A DNA stretch of 64,000 nt, from NCBI RefSeq assembly GCF_041821145.1, contig NZ_JBGUBC010000002.1, positions 248,001-312,000 on the forward strand. Direction: 5' to 3'. Of the stretch, positions 17,295-25,830 are shown in pieces (position 1 is the first letter of the stretch; each line of letters opens with the position of its first letter). Source of the stretch: Halopenitus sp041821145 (GTDB lineage Archaea; Halobacteriota; Halobacteria; Halobacteriales; Haloferacaceae). A program made the position numbers and the translations under genes. The notes below the pieces were generated by a model. That model was not told where the DNA came from. It saw only the letters and a program-made list of their open reading frames with translations, and searched no databases.

Positions 17295-18339
17295 CGCTGA
17301 ACACCTCCAGACGGTACTGATCCTCCGTATCGACCGTCTGCAGAATGTTCATAAGCTCGCTCTCCTCGCCGCGTCGGACCTTCTCACGCTCGCGACTGAT
17401 CGTATTGAGCGCGTCGTTGACCTTCGGGCCGAATAGTTCCTCGAGGTAGTTCCTCGGGATGCGTTCGGCGTTCAGCGTCTCGCCGGCGTCCGACGTCTGC
17501 GGCGGCGCGAACGGCGGGATGTAGTACACGTTCGGCTCCGTGCGGTACTCGGGGTGGAGGCGGACCGCGACCTCGTATTCGTTCACGAGCGCGTGGATCG
17601 GCCCGTCCTCGTCGTCGAGGAACCCGACGTGTCGGAGCTGTGGAGGGCAGTCTTCAGCACAGGAGGGCGGTCGCACCTCGCCTTCGGGGCCTTCCCCTTC
17701 GATCCGGGGGTAACAGAAGATGCACTTCTCGCTCATCTTCGTCTGGGCGTTGTAGTACACCTTCTTGTACGGACAGCCTTCGACGCAGTATCGATAGCCA
17801 CGACAGCGGTCCTGGTCGACGAGGACGATGCCATCCTCCTCGCGTTTGTAGATCGCGGACCGGGGACATGCCTCGACGCAGGACGGATGCGTGCAGTGAT
17901 TGCAGATCCGTGGGAGGTAAAAATAATACGAGTTCGGATACTCGCCTGCGCCTTCGTCCTCGTCCCAGTTTGGTCCCCACTCGGCGTTCTCAAGCGGTCG
18001 GAGCGGCTCGTCGCTACCCTCGTACATGATCGCCTCGTGGTTGAAGTCCCACGCGCGACCGTATTCCTCCTGATCGGGGAGATCGCCCGGCGTGCGTTCC
18101 TCGCCCTCGTCGTCCCACCCGCCGCCCATTTCCTCCCAGTCGCGGGGGTAGCCGGAGCCGGGTTTCGTCTCCACGTTGTTCCAGTACATGTACTCGCGGC
18201 CGCCCGATTCCGTCCAGTTCGTCTTACACGCGATCGTACACGTCTGGCAGCCGATACATTTGTTCAGGTCCATCACCATTGCGACCTGATGGTCGACGCC
18301 GTCGGCGAGGTCGACGTTTCCGTCCTCGGATTGGCTCAT
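17284..18339 (-). CDS. narH: respiratory nitrate reductase beta subunit (Fe-S)
   Basis: Encodes 351 residues. The four Fe-S cluster cysteine groups are visible: CIGCQTCTIAC (28-38), CNHCTHPSCVEACP, CRGYRYCVEGCP and CIFCYP with a downstream CAEDCP. In the third group Tyr replaces one cysteine, the change that gives a [3Fe-4S] cluster in NarH proteins. It wires electrons to the molybdenum centre of NarG. It is shorter than enteric NarH (about 510), as in archaeal homologues. The start overlaps the narG stop (TGATG) after GGGGGTGA. There is no signal peptide, so it is expected to be exported as a hitchhiker on NarG. Confidence 0.95.
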   Translation of the reverse strand: MSQSEDGNVDLADGVDHQVAMVMDLNKCIGCQTCTIACKTNWTESGGREYMYWNNVETKPGSGYPRDWEEMGGGWDDEGEERTPGDLPDQEEYGRAWDFNHEAIMYEGSDEPLRPLENAEWGPNWDEDEGAGEYPNSYYFYLPRICNHCTHPSCVEACPRSAIYKREEDGIVLVDQDRCRGYRYCVEGCPYKKVYYNAQTKMSEKCIFCYPRIEGEGPEGEVRPPSCAEDCPPQLRHVGFLDDEDGPIHALVNEYEVAVRLHPEYRTEPNVYYIPPFAPPQTSDAGETLNAERIPRNYLEELFGPKVNDALNTISREREKVRRGEESELMNILQTVDTEDQYRLEVFSDDD

Positions 18340-21293
18340 CAGTCGTCACCCCCGAGCAGGTTCGATAGCCCACCGAGCGTCCCGGTCGCGATCGATTCGG
18401 CGTCGCTTACCGATTCCGATGCACTCTCGACTTTTTCGACTTCGATTCGAACGTCGCTGTTCACGCCGGTCGGTCCCCAGTAGTTCGGGAAGAAGTGCAA
18501 GTGCTCTCCGGTATCCTCGGGGTACTGGACGAGCTGCGTCGGCTTCATGTACATCGGGACGAGCGAGTTGAAGTTGTTCCGATCGGGATACTGGAAGCGC
18601 TCCCAGCTGAAAAAGTGCCGGACCGTCCCGGGTTCGCCGCTCGGATAGATCTTCGCCTGCACCTCGACGCTGTCGAGGTCGTTGTACACGCGGACGGTGT
18701 CCCCGTCCTCGATTCCACGTTCTTCGGCGTCGTCGGGGTTCAAAAACACCGTCGGTTCCCCGCGCTGGAGGCGGAGCATCTTCGAGTTGTCGCGCCACGT
18801 GGAGTGGATCGCCCAGCGGCTGTGTGGCGTGTTGTACCCGAGCGGGTATTTGGACTTCTCCTGGAGCACGGGGGCGTCCTTATGCGTCGGCAGGGCTTCC
18901 CCGAGTTCGAGGAACCAGTCGTGGTCGATGTAGTACTGCTGGCGGCCCGTGAACGTCGGCCATGGGTTCTTGTCCTGTACGTAGTCCTGCCATGGCGTGT
19001 ACGCTTCCCCGTCCTCGATGTCCGACGTCCAGTGATCGCCGGCCTCCAGGAGGCGGCGTGGTTGCTCGTCGAGATCGTCGAACGTGAGCTGCTCGGCGGA
19101 ATCCGCGGGATTTGACTCCTCGGAGTGTTCGAGGATGAACTCGGCTGCTGCTTTGTCCTCCGCGAGTGCGCCGGGTTCATCGGCGAGCCAGTCGCGGGTG
19201 TAGTCCTCATGCACCGATTGGAGGTCGATCTCGCGGTCGAATTTCCGGTCCTCGATCGCTTCGATGCCGCGTTCGCGGGCCAGTTCCTGGATCTTCGCCG
19301 CGATCTCGCGGAAGATCTGCCAGTCCGTCTTCGACTCGCCGAGGGGTTCCACCGCGGGGGTGAACGGATGGACGTACGTGTGCATGTCCGTCACTGAGAG
19401 GTCGTGTTTCTCGTAGTGGCTCGCCGCCGGAAGGACGATGTCGCTGTTCAGCGCGGTCGAGTCCATCCGGAAGTTGATGTCGACGACGAGATCCAGTTTG
19501 GGCCAGAGCACCTCCTCCAGCGCGAGGTTCCCCTTCGCCTGGTTGAAGTAGTTCCCCCGCCAGATGAACATCAATCGTGGATCCGGGCGATTGCCGTCGT
19601 CGCGCTCGCTCGGATACAGCGGCATCCAGCCCTTGTCGATCGACTCCTGGATCTTCGCAGCCGTATCGGGGTCGGTGTTCTCCATGATGCCGGCGTGATA
19701 GTACGTCCAGAGCGTCGTCGGCACTCCGCGGACGCTCCCGGTCGGGAACGACAGCGACTTCCAGCCGTTGAACGTCCAGATCTTCTCCTGGCCGACGTAG
19801 TGATCGACGCCGGTTCCTTGCCGACCGAGGTTCCCGGTCAACGTCACGAGAAGCTGGATCGCCCGATTCCCGAGGTCATTGTGGTACCAGTCATTCACCC
19901 CCTTGCCGTGGATGATCTTCGCACGATCGACCTCCGCGAACTCCCTGGCGATCTCCTGGTGCGTCTGCCGTCCAACGCCTGTAACCTCGTTTACGTGTTC
20001 GGGCGTGTATTGGGAGAGTTCGTCGCGGAGGTTCAGCCAGACCGTCCGCGTGTCGACCCCGCCCTCGGTGGTTGTCACGTCGGGGTCGGCGTCGAGTTGT
20101 GGATCGAAGTCGAGTTCGATGCTCACGGAGTGATCGTGTTGGCCGTCGCGCTCGCCGAGCGACCCGGGTGCCGTGCGGAGGTCACCGTCGGCGTCCTGCA
20201 TGACGAACACCTTCTCCGGTCGGTCTGCGTCGACGTCAAGACGAGGGACTTCGCTCGCGCGCAGGAATTTCCCGGTGTCCTCGCGCACGAGCAGCGGCAT
20301 GTCCGTCTGCTCTTTGAGGTGTGCTTCGTCGTAGCGCCCTTCGTCGACGATGGTTCGTGCCATCCCGAGTGCGAGCGCGGTGTCGGTGCCGGGTTCGGGC
20401 CCGATCCACTCGTCACAGTGGATCGCGGTCTGGCTGTAGTCCGTAAAGATCCCGACGCGTTTCGTCCCGTTGTAGCCGGCTTCAAGGAAGTACTTCGCGT
20501 CCGGGATGCGCGTCACGTTGATGTTCGATCCCCACGCGATGAGGTAGTCCGCGTTATACCAGTCCGCACTCTCCGCGTTGTCGGTCTGGGTCCCCCACGT
20601 GATCGGCTGTCCGGGCGGGAGGTCCGAATACCAGTCGTAAAACGAGTGACTGACGCCACCGAGAAGATTTACGAGCCGACTCCCCGCGGCGAACGACACC
20701 GGGCTCATTGCGGGGATCGGCGTGAACCCGCTGATGGCGTCGTACTCCTCGTCTTGGACGGTGTCGAGGACCTCCTCGGCGATCTCGGTGAGCGCTTCGT
20801 CCCACGAGATCCGCTTCCACTTCCCGTTCCCGCGTTCCCCAACGCTCCGCAAGGGGTGGGTGACGCGCTGGTCGGCATTCACGTAGTCCGTAAAGCACGC
20901 GCCCTTCTGGCAGCCCCGCGGGTTCGGATCGGGGAGGGATTCGTCGAACCGGGGGTAGTCGCCGGCCTGTTCTTCGCGCCATACCTGGCCGTTTCGCGTG
21001 TACACTTGCCACGAGCAGCTGCCCGTGCAGTTCACGCTGTGTGTGGATCGGGCTTTGTCGTCCCAGTCCCATTCCTCGCGGTAGAGGTCCTCCCAGTCCC
21101 GGTAGGGATACGAGCCGATCGGATCGTCGACGACCTGAAGTCCATCCATCGCCAGTTGCTCATCAGCCATGGCGACGCCGGAGATTCCCAGCGTCGCACT
21201 GAGGCCGATCCCTTTCAGGAAGTCACGCCGGGCGGTTTCGGTTCCAGCGGTGGTCGATTCCGAATCGTCGTGAAGCTCGTTACTGTCGCTCAT
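18339..21293 (-). CDS. narG: respiratory nitrate reductase catalytic subunit, Tat-exported
   Basis: Encodes 984 residues of a Mo-bisMGD enzyme that reduces nitrate to nitrite. A twin-arginine signal ARRDFLKG (21-28) followed by a hydrophobic stretch shows the enzyme acts outside the membrane, the p-side arrangement known in haloarchaea. The N-terminal cluster ligands are His85, Cys89, Cys93 and Cys128. The molybdenum ligand is Asp220 in SFYDWYSDLPP, which marks true NarG rather than periplasmic NapA. The molybdopterin-binding segments WYNADYLIAWGSN and HSRWAIHSTW are present. It overlaps the 65-residue TM gene upstream by four bases. Confidence 0.97.
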   Translation of the reverse strand: MSDSNELHDDSESTTAGTETARRDFLKGIGLSATLGISGVAMADEQLAMDGLQVVDDPIGSYPYRDWEDLYREEWDWDDKARSTHSVNCTGSCSWQVYTRNGQVWREEQAGDYPRFDESLPDPNPRGCQKGACFTDYVNADQRVTHPLRSVGERGNGKWKRISWDEALTEIAEEVLDTVQDEEYDAISGFTPIPAMSPVSFAAGSRLVNLLGGVSHSFYDWYSDLPPGQPITWGTQTDNAESADWYNADYLIAWGSNINVTRIPDAKYFLEAGYNGTKRVGIFTDYSQTAIHCDEWIGPEPGTDTALALGMARTIVDEGRYDEAHLKEQTDMPLLVREDTGKFLRASEVPRLDVDADRPEKVFVMQDADGDLRTAPGSLGERDGQHDHSVSIELDFDPQLDADPDVTTTEGGVDTRTVWLNLRDELSQYTPEHVNEVTGVGRQTHQEIAREFAEVDRAKIIHGKGVNDWYHNDLGNRAIQLLVTLTGNLGRQGTGVDHYVGQEKIWTFNGWKSLSFPTGSVRGVPTTLWTYYHAGIMENTDPDTAAKIQESIDKGWMPLYPSERDDGNRPDPRLMFIWRGNYFNQAKGNLALEEVLWPKLDLVVDINFRMDSTALNSDIVLPAASHYEKHDLSVTDMHTYVHPFTPAVEPLGESKTDWQIFREIAAKIQELARERGIEAIEDRKFDREIDLQSVHEDYTRDWLADEPGALAEDKAAAEFILEHSEESNPADSAEQLTFDDLDEQPRRLLEAGDHWTSDIEDGEAYTPWQDYVQDKNPWPTFTGRQQYYIDHDWFLELGEALPTHKDAPVLQEKSKYPLGYNTPHSRWAIHSTWRDNSKMLRLQRGEPTVFLNPDDAEERGIEDGDTVRVYNDLDSVEVQAKIYPSGEPGTVRHFFSWERFQYPDRNNFNSLVPMYMKPTQLVQYPEDTGEHLHFFPNYWGPTGVNSDVRIEVEKVESASESVSDAESIATGTLGGLSNLLGGDD

Positions 21294-21487
21294 TGTCTGT
21301 TGATAAGTACGGTCAGGAGTCCCGAGGCAACACCAAGCGCCGCGACGGTGAGGCCGGCTGGTGTCCCACCACCAAGGTGGAGTCCGGTGGCGATCAGCAC
21401 GACTCCGAGGATTTTGCTCGCCCGATCCAGAACGTGGTATCGCCGTACGGGCGGCGTTCTCGGCCCGCTATCGTGTCGATCGCTCAC
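21290..21487 (-). CDS. 65-residue membrane protein inside the nar operon
   Basis: This small protein has two hydrophobic segments (about residues 26-40 and 44-62) separated by a short Gly-rich turn. Its ATG overlaps the cytochrome b stop by four bases and its stop overlaps the narG start by four bases, so it is tightly coupled to both. Position and conservation of coding statistics argue it is real. It may be a small subunit that helps the quinol-oxidising part contact NarGH. No family is recognised with certainty. Confidence 0.78.
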   Translation of the reverse strand: MSDRHDSGPRTPPVRRYHVLDRASKILGVVLIATGLHLGGGTPAGLTVAALGVASGLLTVLINRQ

Positions 21488-22923
21488 GCTTGTCCCTCCG
21501 ACCGATCGGCGTCGTCGTCTGCCGACGACGCCCGTTCGGACGCGACCTCGTCTTCGAGGTGACCGTCGTCCGTGCCAGCGTCGTCACCAGTGGCCGGTTC
21601 GTCGGGACGGTCATCGTCTTCGTTCCCACTCAGGGCCGCGTATGTGGCCCCGCCTGCCAGGATCGGTCCTGCGATCAGCGCCAGCGTGAGGTACGGCTTG
21701 AGATCGGCCGTCGTCGAGCCCAGGATCTCGGCGACGATAACGTCCATTCCGGCGATGGAGGCCAGCATAATGAATACGACACCAGCGACCCCGACCGCCG
21801 TGGGAACCGGTCGATCGAGGGGGTTGGCTCCAAAGTGGGTCGGCTCGGATTCGTAATCGATGAAGGGCCAGAGAACGACTGCGACAAACACGAGCCCGGG
21901 CAAGACGAGCCCTCCGATGAACTCGGGACTGACGTGAATACCTAGTAGATCGACGCTCATCCAGGAGGGGGTCAGCTTCAAGAACCCGTATCCCCACATC
22001 AGGAACCAGTCCGGCATCACGAGCGACGGCGTCGCAGCCGGATCGTTCGGTCCATATTCGGCGATATTGTGAACCGGGAGGAAGCCCGCCAAAAGCGACA
22101 GCGTGGCCAACGTCAGAAAGAAGACGACGGCGCTGACCGCGGCCTGATTCGGTACCATCGGCAGCCCCACGACGACGCTATCGTCATCCTGGTCGACCGA
22201 TTCGCGACCGTCCACGTCCGATTCGCGTGGGGCCTCCGTGTGTTTCTGACGGATGAGGATCAACATGTGTATGCCGAGCAACCCCGCGATCGCCAACGGT
22301 AACACGAGAACGTGGAGGAAGTACAGCCTCGGTATCGTCGCACTCGATGGGAAACTTCCCCCGAAGACGATCTGTCCAAGGGCGTCCCCGATCAACGGAA
22401 CGGACGTGGCAACGTTGTAGCCGATGCCGGCGGCGGTACTGGCGAACTCGTCGAACGGAAGCGCGTAGCCGGTGTAGGCTGCGAACATTGCCAAGCCGGC
22501 CAGCCCGGAGCCGACGACCCAGTTGATCTCCCGAGGGTTGCGATACGCGCCGGTGAAAAACACACGGAGCATATGTAACCCGATCGCGGCGATGAACAGG
22601 TGGGCCGCCCAATGGTGCATCCGTCGGATCAACATCCCGAAGGGCACGTCGTAGGTGATGTTGAGGACGCTTACGAATGCCTCCGGCATCTCCTCACCCT
22701 GGTACTGCGCCACGCTGCCGTCGTACTCGACGCTGCTCGTGCTCGGCTCGAAAAAGAAGCCGAGAAAGATCCCGGTCAGCACCAACAGGAGGAAACAAAA
22801 GGCGGCGATCTCACCAAGCAGGTAGGAGTCCTCCGCGGGGAAGGCCTTTCCGAGGAACGTCCGGGCCGTATCGAGTTCGAGTCGATCGTCGAACCAGCGA
22901 TAAAGGTGATCGAGTCGTTCCAT
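21484..22923 (-). CDS. cytochrome b subunit of the nar quinol-oxidising unit
   Basis: Encodes 479 residues, a fused cytochrome b6/subunit IV-like protein with about eight to nine membrane helices and a long acidic C-terminal tail. Haem-ligand histidines are seen in RMHHWAAHLF with GLHMLRVFF, and in YFLHVLVLP with GIHMLILI; the Qo-site region follows as PDWFLMWGYGFLK. It replaces the missing NarI: with the Rieske protein it oxidises menaquinol and delivers electrons to the outward-facing NarGH. I place the start at 22923, just after the Rieske stop, not at the longer open frame reaching 23202. Equivalent to narC of Haloferax, naming from memory. Confidence 0.93.
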   Translation of the reverse strand: MERLDHLYRWFDDRLELDTARTFLGKAFPAEDSYLLGEIAAFCFLLLVLTGIFLGFFFEPSTSSVEYDGSVAQYQGEEMPEAFVSVLNITYDVPFGMLIRRMHHWAAHLFIAAIGLHMLRVFFTGAYRNPREINWVVGSGLAGLAMFAAYTGYALPFDEFASTAAGIGYNVATSVPLIGDALGQIVFGGSFPSSATIPRLYFLHVLVLPLAIAGLLGIHMLILIRQKHTEAPRESDVDGRESVDQDDDSVVVGLPMVPNQAAVSAVVFFLTLATLSLLAGFLPVHNIAEYGPNDPAATPSLVMPDWFLMWGYGFLKLTPSWMSVDLLGIHVSPEFIGGLVLPGLVFVAVVLWPFIDYESEPTHFGANPLDRPVPTAVGVAGVVFIMLASIAGMDVIVAEILGSTTADLKPYLTLALIAGPILAGGATYAALSGNEDDDRPDEPATGDDAGTDDGHLEDEVASERASSADDDADRSEGQA

Positions 22924-22924
22924 C

Positions 22925-23662
22925 TCATTCACCCCCCGGGCCAACCGTTCCCTCGAAGTCGCCGACTGCGACGAGATACCCCTCACTGGAGATGGTGATC
23001 GGAAGCTGCGGGAGCTCCCTCGAGGGAGGGCCACCCGTGACGTCGGCGCCGGAGAGTGGATCGAACCGGCCGGAGTGACACGGACAGACGAGGATGTCGC
23101 CGTCTCGATCATCAACCATACAGCCCGCGTGGGTACAGACCTTTGAGTAGGCCGCGTACCCGGCAGCGGTGAATTCGAGTCGCGTATTCCCGCCATAGGC
23201 ATCCTCCGGGAATCGAACGAGCAGCGTCGGTGCCTGCTCGATACCTGGACGAACCTCCGGAAAAACGGTCAGCAATTCACCCTCCGCGAGCTGATCCTCC
23301 TGGATTCGCTCGCCGTTCTCGTCGACGAGCGCGACCCCATCCGAATAGATGGGGCCGGTGTAGGACCGTTCGAACACGTGCGTGAGGCTGGCGAGCGGAG
23401 CGATGAGGCTGCCGGCAGCGGTGAGTCCTCCGAGAGTCGCCAGGATTTTTGCGTAGTCCCGGCGTTCCATCCGTGCGCGGCTGTCCCGCCAGAACTCCCC
23501 GTAGATGCTCGGCTCTTCTGTCCCTTGCTGGGCGGCACAGGGACAATCATCTACGGGGTTCGATTCCGCGTCCGTGACCTCGTGGCTGGCCTCCCCAGGA
23601 CCGCTGCCGTCGGGGATCACGGACGCTCTCTGACGTGGATCGTCGTCGGTCCCATCACTCAT
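22925..23662 (-). CDS. Rieske [2Fe-2S] protein of the nar operon
   Basis: Encodes 245 residues. A Tat-type anchor starts at ERRDYAKILATLGG (67-80), and the Rieske domain follows with CTHAGC (176-181) and CPCHSG (193-198), giving ligands Cys176, His178, Cys193 and His196 and the disulfide pair Cys181 and Cys195. An unusual DCPCAAQQG lies at 39-47 in the cytoplasmic tail. It receives an electron from menaquinol at the cytochrome b Qo site and passes it toward the nitrate reductase. The start overlaps the preceding gene by four bases (ATGA). Confidence 0.95.
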   Translation of the reverse strand: MSDGTDDDPRQRASVIPDGSGPGEASHEVTDAESNPVDDCPCAAQQGTEEPSIYGEFWRDSRARMERRDYAKILATLGGLTAAGSLIAPLASLTHVFERSYTGPIYSDGVALVDENGERIQEDQLAEGELLTVFPEVRPGIEQAPTLLVRFPEDAYGGNTRLEFTAAGYAAYSKVCTHAGCMVDDRDGDILVCPCHSGRFDPLSGADVTGGPPSRELPQLPITISSEGYLVAVGDFEGTVGPGGE

Positions 23663-24237
23663 GAGTGTTCCCTCCGTTCGGCCACCTCGATGTGTGGCAT
23701 AAACCAGGCGTAATACGAGACGGTCAGTCCGGCGAGTGACATAAACATCCCAAACGCGTAGATGCCGAAATACTGGGTCCGGGCCAGCGTGAGATATTCA
23801 CCCGTAAACAGAGCCGCGAAGGTGATCGTCAGGGCCGTCAACCCCCCCATCGCGATCAGCCCCTCGACGGCATCGCTTGGGGAATGGTAGTTAACGACCC
23901 ACCGATTCTCGGCCTCGATCCAGGGGAGAGAGAGGGTGCTTCCGTCGGTGACGGTTGCGTCGCTGTCGACGTCGGGCCTGGCGGCCCTGTCCATAAACCG
24001 ATGGAAGAACGCCGTGACCCCGACGAGACCGAAGAGTGCGACCCAGACGATCACCCCCACCTGGCTCGGTGACAGCTTGTTGGGCGTGTCGACGATACCG
24101 TCCAGTGGTCGGATCTCACTGACGCTCTGATCGATTTGGATCTCCTCGGACGGTGGTTCGCCGTGTACCGCGACGAACCACATCGGAAGGAGCACCGCGA
24201 GGAGAATTCCAACGATGAGGATGGTGCGACGGTCCAT
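23659..24237 (-). CDS. four-helix membrane protein, first gene of the nar operon
   Basis: Encodes 192 residues with four hydrophobic helices (about 5-25, 58-80, 123-148 and 155-180) and an acidic loop outside. It resembles the protein encoded first in haloarchaeal nar clusters (narA in Haloferax nomenclature, from memory), whose function is not established. FFHRFMDRA and NYHSPSDAVEG contribute histidines that could matter for haem or quinone, but there is no clear haem motif. It leads the operon and carries the 5' leader described separately. Confidence 0.8.
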   Translation of the reverse strand: MDRRTILIVGILLAVLLPMWFVAVHGEPPSEEIQIDQSVSEIRPLDGIVDTPNKLSPSQVGVIVWVALFGLVGVTAFFHRFMDRAARPDVDSDATVTDGSTLSLPWIEAENRWVVNYHSPSDAVEGLIAMGGLTALTITFAALFTGEYLTLARTQYFGIYAFGMFMSLAGLTVSYYAWFMPHIEVAERREHS

Positions 24238-24256
24238 GGTTGAGGGAAGGGTGATC

Positions 24257-24301
24257 AGAAGACAATTGGTATTCGTTTGACAATTCGTCTTCTTTCGAAG
24301 A
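24257..24301 (-). promoter_or_regulatory. inverted repeat and alternative hairpin in the nar operon leader
   Basis: AGAAGACAATTG (24257-24268) faces CAATTCGTCTTCT (24281-24293), an imperfect inverted repeat with a 12-base centre. The right arm can instead pair with GAAGA at 24297-24301 (TCTTC-TTTC-GAAGA). A minus-strand TATA-like CTTTAAC (24317-24323) puts the transcription start near 24293, so the structure lies at the start of a roughly 55-base leader. It could be a repressor/activator site or an RNA switch for oxygen- or nitrate-controlled expression. Confidence 0.45.
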
Positions 24302-24484
24302 GATACACGGCTGTTTGTTAAAGATTACCCCGATTCTACGTTGTTCGGATTCGGCTTGTTGATGGACTCGTACCGACGGCTAGCCGCCGATGACGCAAGC
24401 CCGACTTCTGTTGGGGGCGGAATAGAACTAGCGGACGTCGTCGATGGACCGACGGTCACCGGCCTCTCTCACGTGTGCGTTCAC

Positions 24485-25123
24485 CTACATCCCGGCGTGT
24501 TCGAACGCCTCCTCCAGGGATTTCCCGTCGTCGATGTGACGTCTCACCGCTCGTTCGGTCTCCTCGATCTCCCTTGCATCGGCGAGTATTTCCTCGGCGG
24601 CGTTCCGATCGATGACGGCGACGCCGGATTCGTCACCCATCACAATGTCTCCCGGTTCGATCACCGTCTCGCCGAGAGCTATCGGGACGTCCCGTTCGAT
24701 CTCCGCGCTTCCGCTCGGCCCGCGAGGGGTACGCGCCGGTGCGAAGACGGGAAATCCGAGATCTCGTATCTCGGAGATGTCCCGCACGGCACCGTCAGTG
24801 ACCATTCCGGCAACTCCGATCGTTTCCGCGTACGTGGAGAGCAACTCGCCCCAGACCGCCTCCTCGATACAGCCACCGGCATCGATCACGATGACGTCGC
24901 CCGCGTCGGCGTCGACGAGGGTTTCGACGGGGGGCCAGATCGCTGACGGATCCACCCTTGTCGTCCGAGCCGCCCCGACGACCGAACAGCCGGCGTGAAT
25001 CGCCTCGATCGAGCCGCTCAGAACGGCTACACCCTGGTGTTTCGTATCGGCCACGACGGGCGTCGATAGCTCCCGAAATCCGTCGAGCAGCGTTTCGTTC
25101 ACCGGATCCGTGCGTGTTGGCAT
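24485..25123 (-). CDS. RraA-like / HMG-aldolase family protein
   Basis: Encodes 212 residues of the RraA (DlpA, 4-hydroxy-4-methyl-2-oxoglutarate aldolase-like) fold. Recognisable pieces are DVIVIDAGGCIEEAVWGELL, VTDGAVRDISEI and DIVMGDESGVAVID. Members are variously RNase E inhibitors, oxaloacetate decarboxylases or class II aldolases, so the reaction cannot be fixed from sequence alone. The start at 25123 is supported by a TATA-like TTTATAT about 25 bases upstream on the minus strand. It is divergent from the small gene at 25290. Confidence 0.8.
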   Translation of the reverse strand: MPTRTDPVNETLLDGFRELSTPVVADTKHQGVAVLSGSIEAIHAGCSVVGAARTTRVDPSAIWPPVETLVDADAGDVIVIDAGGCIEEAVWGELLSTYAETIGVAGMVTDGAVRDISEIRDLGFPVFAPARTPRGPSGSAEIERDVPIALGETVIEPGDIVMGDESGVAVIDRNAAEEILADAREIEETERAVRRHIDDGKSLEEAFEHAGM

Positions 25124-25248
25124 AACGGATTCAACGAGTAGGGGATATAAATGATCTCTGCCGGTAGAACCCGGGGTCGACCACGAGAAACGACGAATGT
25201 GGACCGATCGACTCGTCCTCAAATCGCCATGGTACTGATGGGCATAGG

Positions 25249-25284
25249 TTTATATATGTCACCCGATCAATTTCCAATAGGAGG
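25249..25284 (+). promoter_or_regulatory. TATA box and Shine-Dalgarno of the 65-residue acidic protein gene
   Basis: TTTATATAT at 25249-25257 predicts transcription from about 25278, and AGGAGG at 25279-25284 stands 5 bases before the ATG at 25290. The gene is thus leadered with a strong ribosome-binding site, unlike most leaderless neighbours. Confidence 0.55.
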
Positions 25285-25289
25285 CATCC

Positions 25290-25487
25290 ATGATGACCAA
25301 GCACGTACGGGTTCGGGGGGAGCCGGATCGTGACTACGAGCGGGAAGCCGAACGGCTTGTCGACGAGTTCGCCGATCGGGGGTTGCTCGATGGAGACATT
25401 CGGGAGGAGGCCGAGAAGCTCCTTGCGAATGATCGGCCGATCGAGGCGCTTCGCAGAGTCACGGAGTACCGACAAAACGTTCGGTGA
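25290..25487 (+). CDS. small charged helical protein, unknown
   Basis: Encodes 65 residues (MMTKHVRVRGEPDRDYERE...), rich in Glu, Arg and Asp and predicted all-helical, with heptad-like spacing from about residue 14 to 58. It has no cysteines and no membrane segment. The promoter and ribosome-binding site support expression. It could be a small regulator or antitoxin-like protein, but there is no toxin-like neighbour, so I assign no function. Confidence 0.6.
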   Translation: MMTKHVRVRGEPDRDYEREAERLVDEFADRGLLDGDIREEAEKLLANDRPIEALRRVTEYRQNVR

Positions 25488-25622
25488 TCGGTCGCTCGAC
25501 ATCGACGACTGACGGAGTTCACCACTCCATTGACCAGCGACGCATCGATTTGTGACCGCCCTCGTCAACGGACTTGTTGAATACCCGAACGATTCTTGTA
25601 CTCCCCGACTCTACGGAAACAT

Positions 25623-25814
25623 ATGCCCATCTCCACCGACAGCATGCTCGGGGTCACCGGCAGCGATCGAGCCGCCTCCTCGCCGATCGGCGTGGTCTTA
25701 ATGGTCGGGTTAACCGTGATAATCGCTGGCGTATTGGCGACGATGGTTCTCGGGATCGACATCACGGTGATCGCGGATCGAGTGGCTGATCTAATCGATG
25801 ATGGGTATTACTAG
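25623..25814 (+). CDS. truncated type IV pilin-like protein
   Basis: Encodes 63 residues. After a short leader comes DRAASSPIGVVLMVGLTVII (15-34), the class III signal/pilin N-domain of haloarchaeal pilins (compare DERAVSPVIGVILMVAITVI in the intact pilin at 43402). It is cleaved by a PibD-type peptidase and inserted as the hydrophobic filament core. The protein ends shortly after the helix (DLIDDGYY), whereas the intact paralogue has about 115 more residues. Downstream DNA still encodes a recognisable pilin body in another frame, so this is probably the remaining head of a broken gene. Confidence 0.7.
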   Translation: MPISTDSMLGVTGSDRAASSPIGVVLMVGLTVIIAGVLATMVLGIDITVIADRVADLIDDGYY

Positions 25815-25830
25815 CACCTTCAGTCCCTGA

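Noticed and set aside
19404..21689. 761-codon plus-strand open frame opposite narG
   Set aside because: It is a mirror frame of narG with a Val/Arg/Asp-rich translation and no domain; narG motifs are complete on the minus strand.
23545..23570. tRNA-like GGGTTCGATTCC
   Set aside because: It lies inside the Rieske gene, and the arms of a tRNA cannot be drawn around it.
24341..24946. 201-codon plus-strand frame over the RraA-like gene
   Set aside because: It is antisense to a recognisable RraA-like protein and starts in AT-rich promoter sequence of the nar operon.
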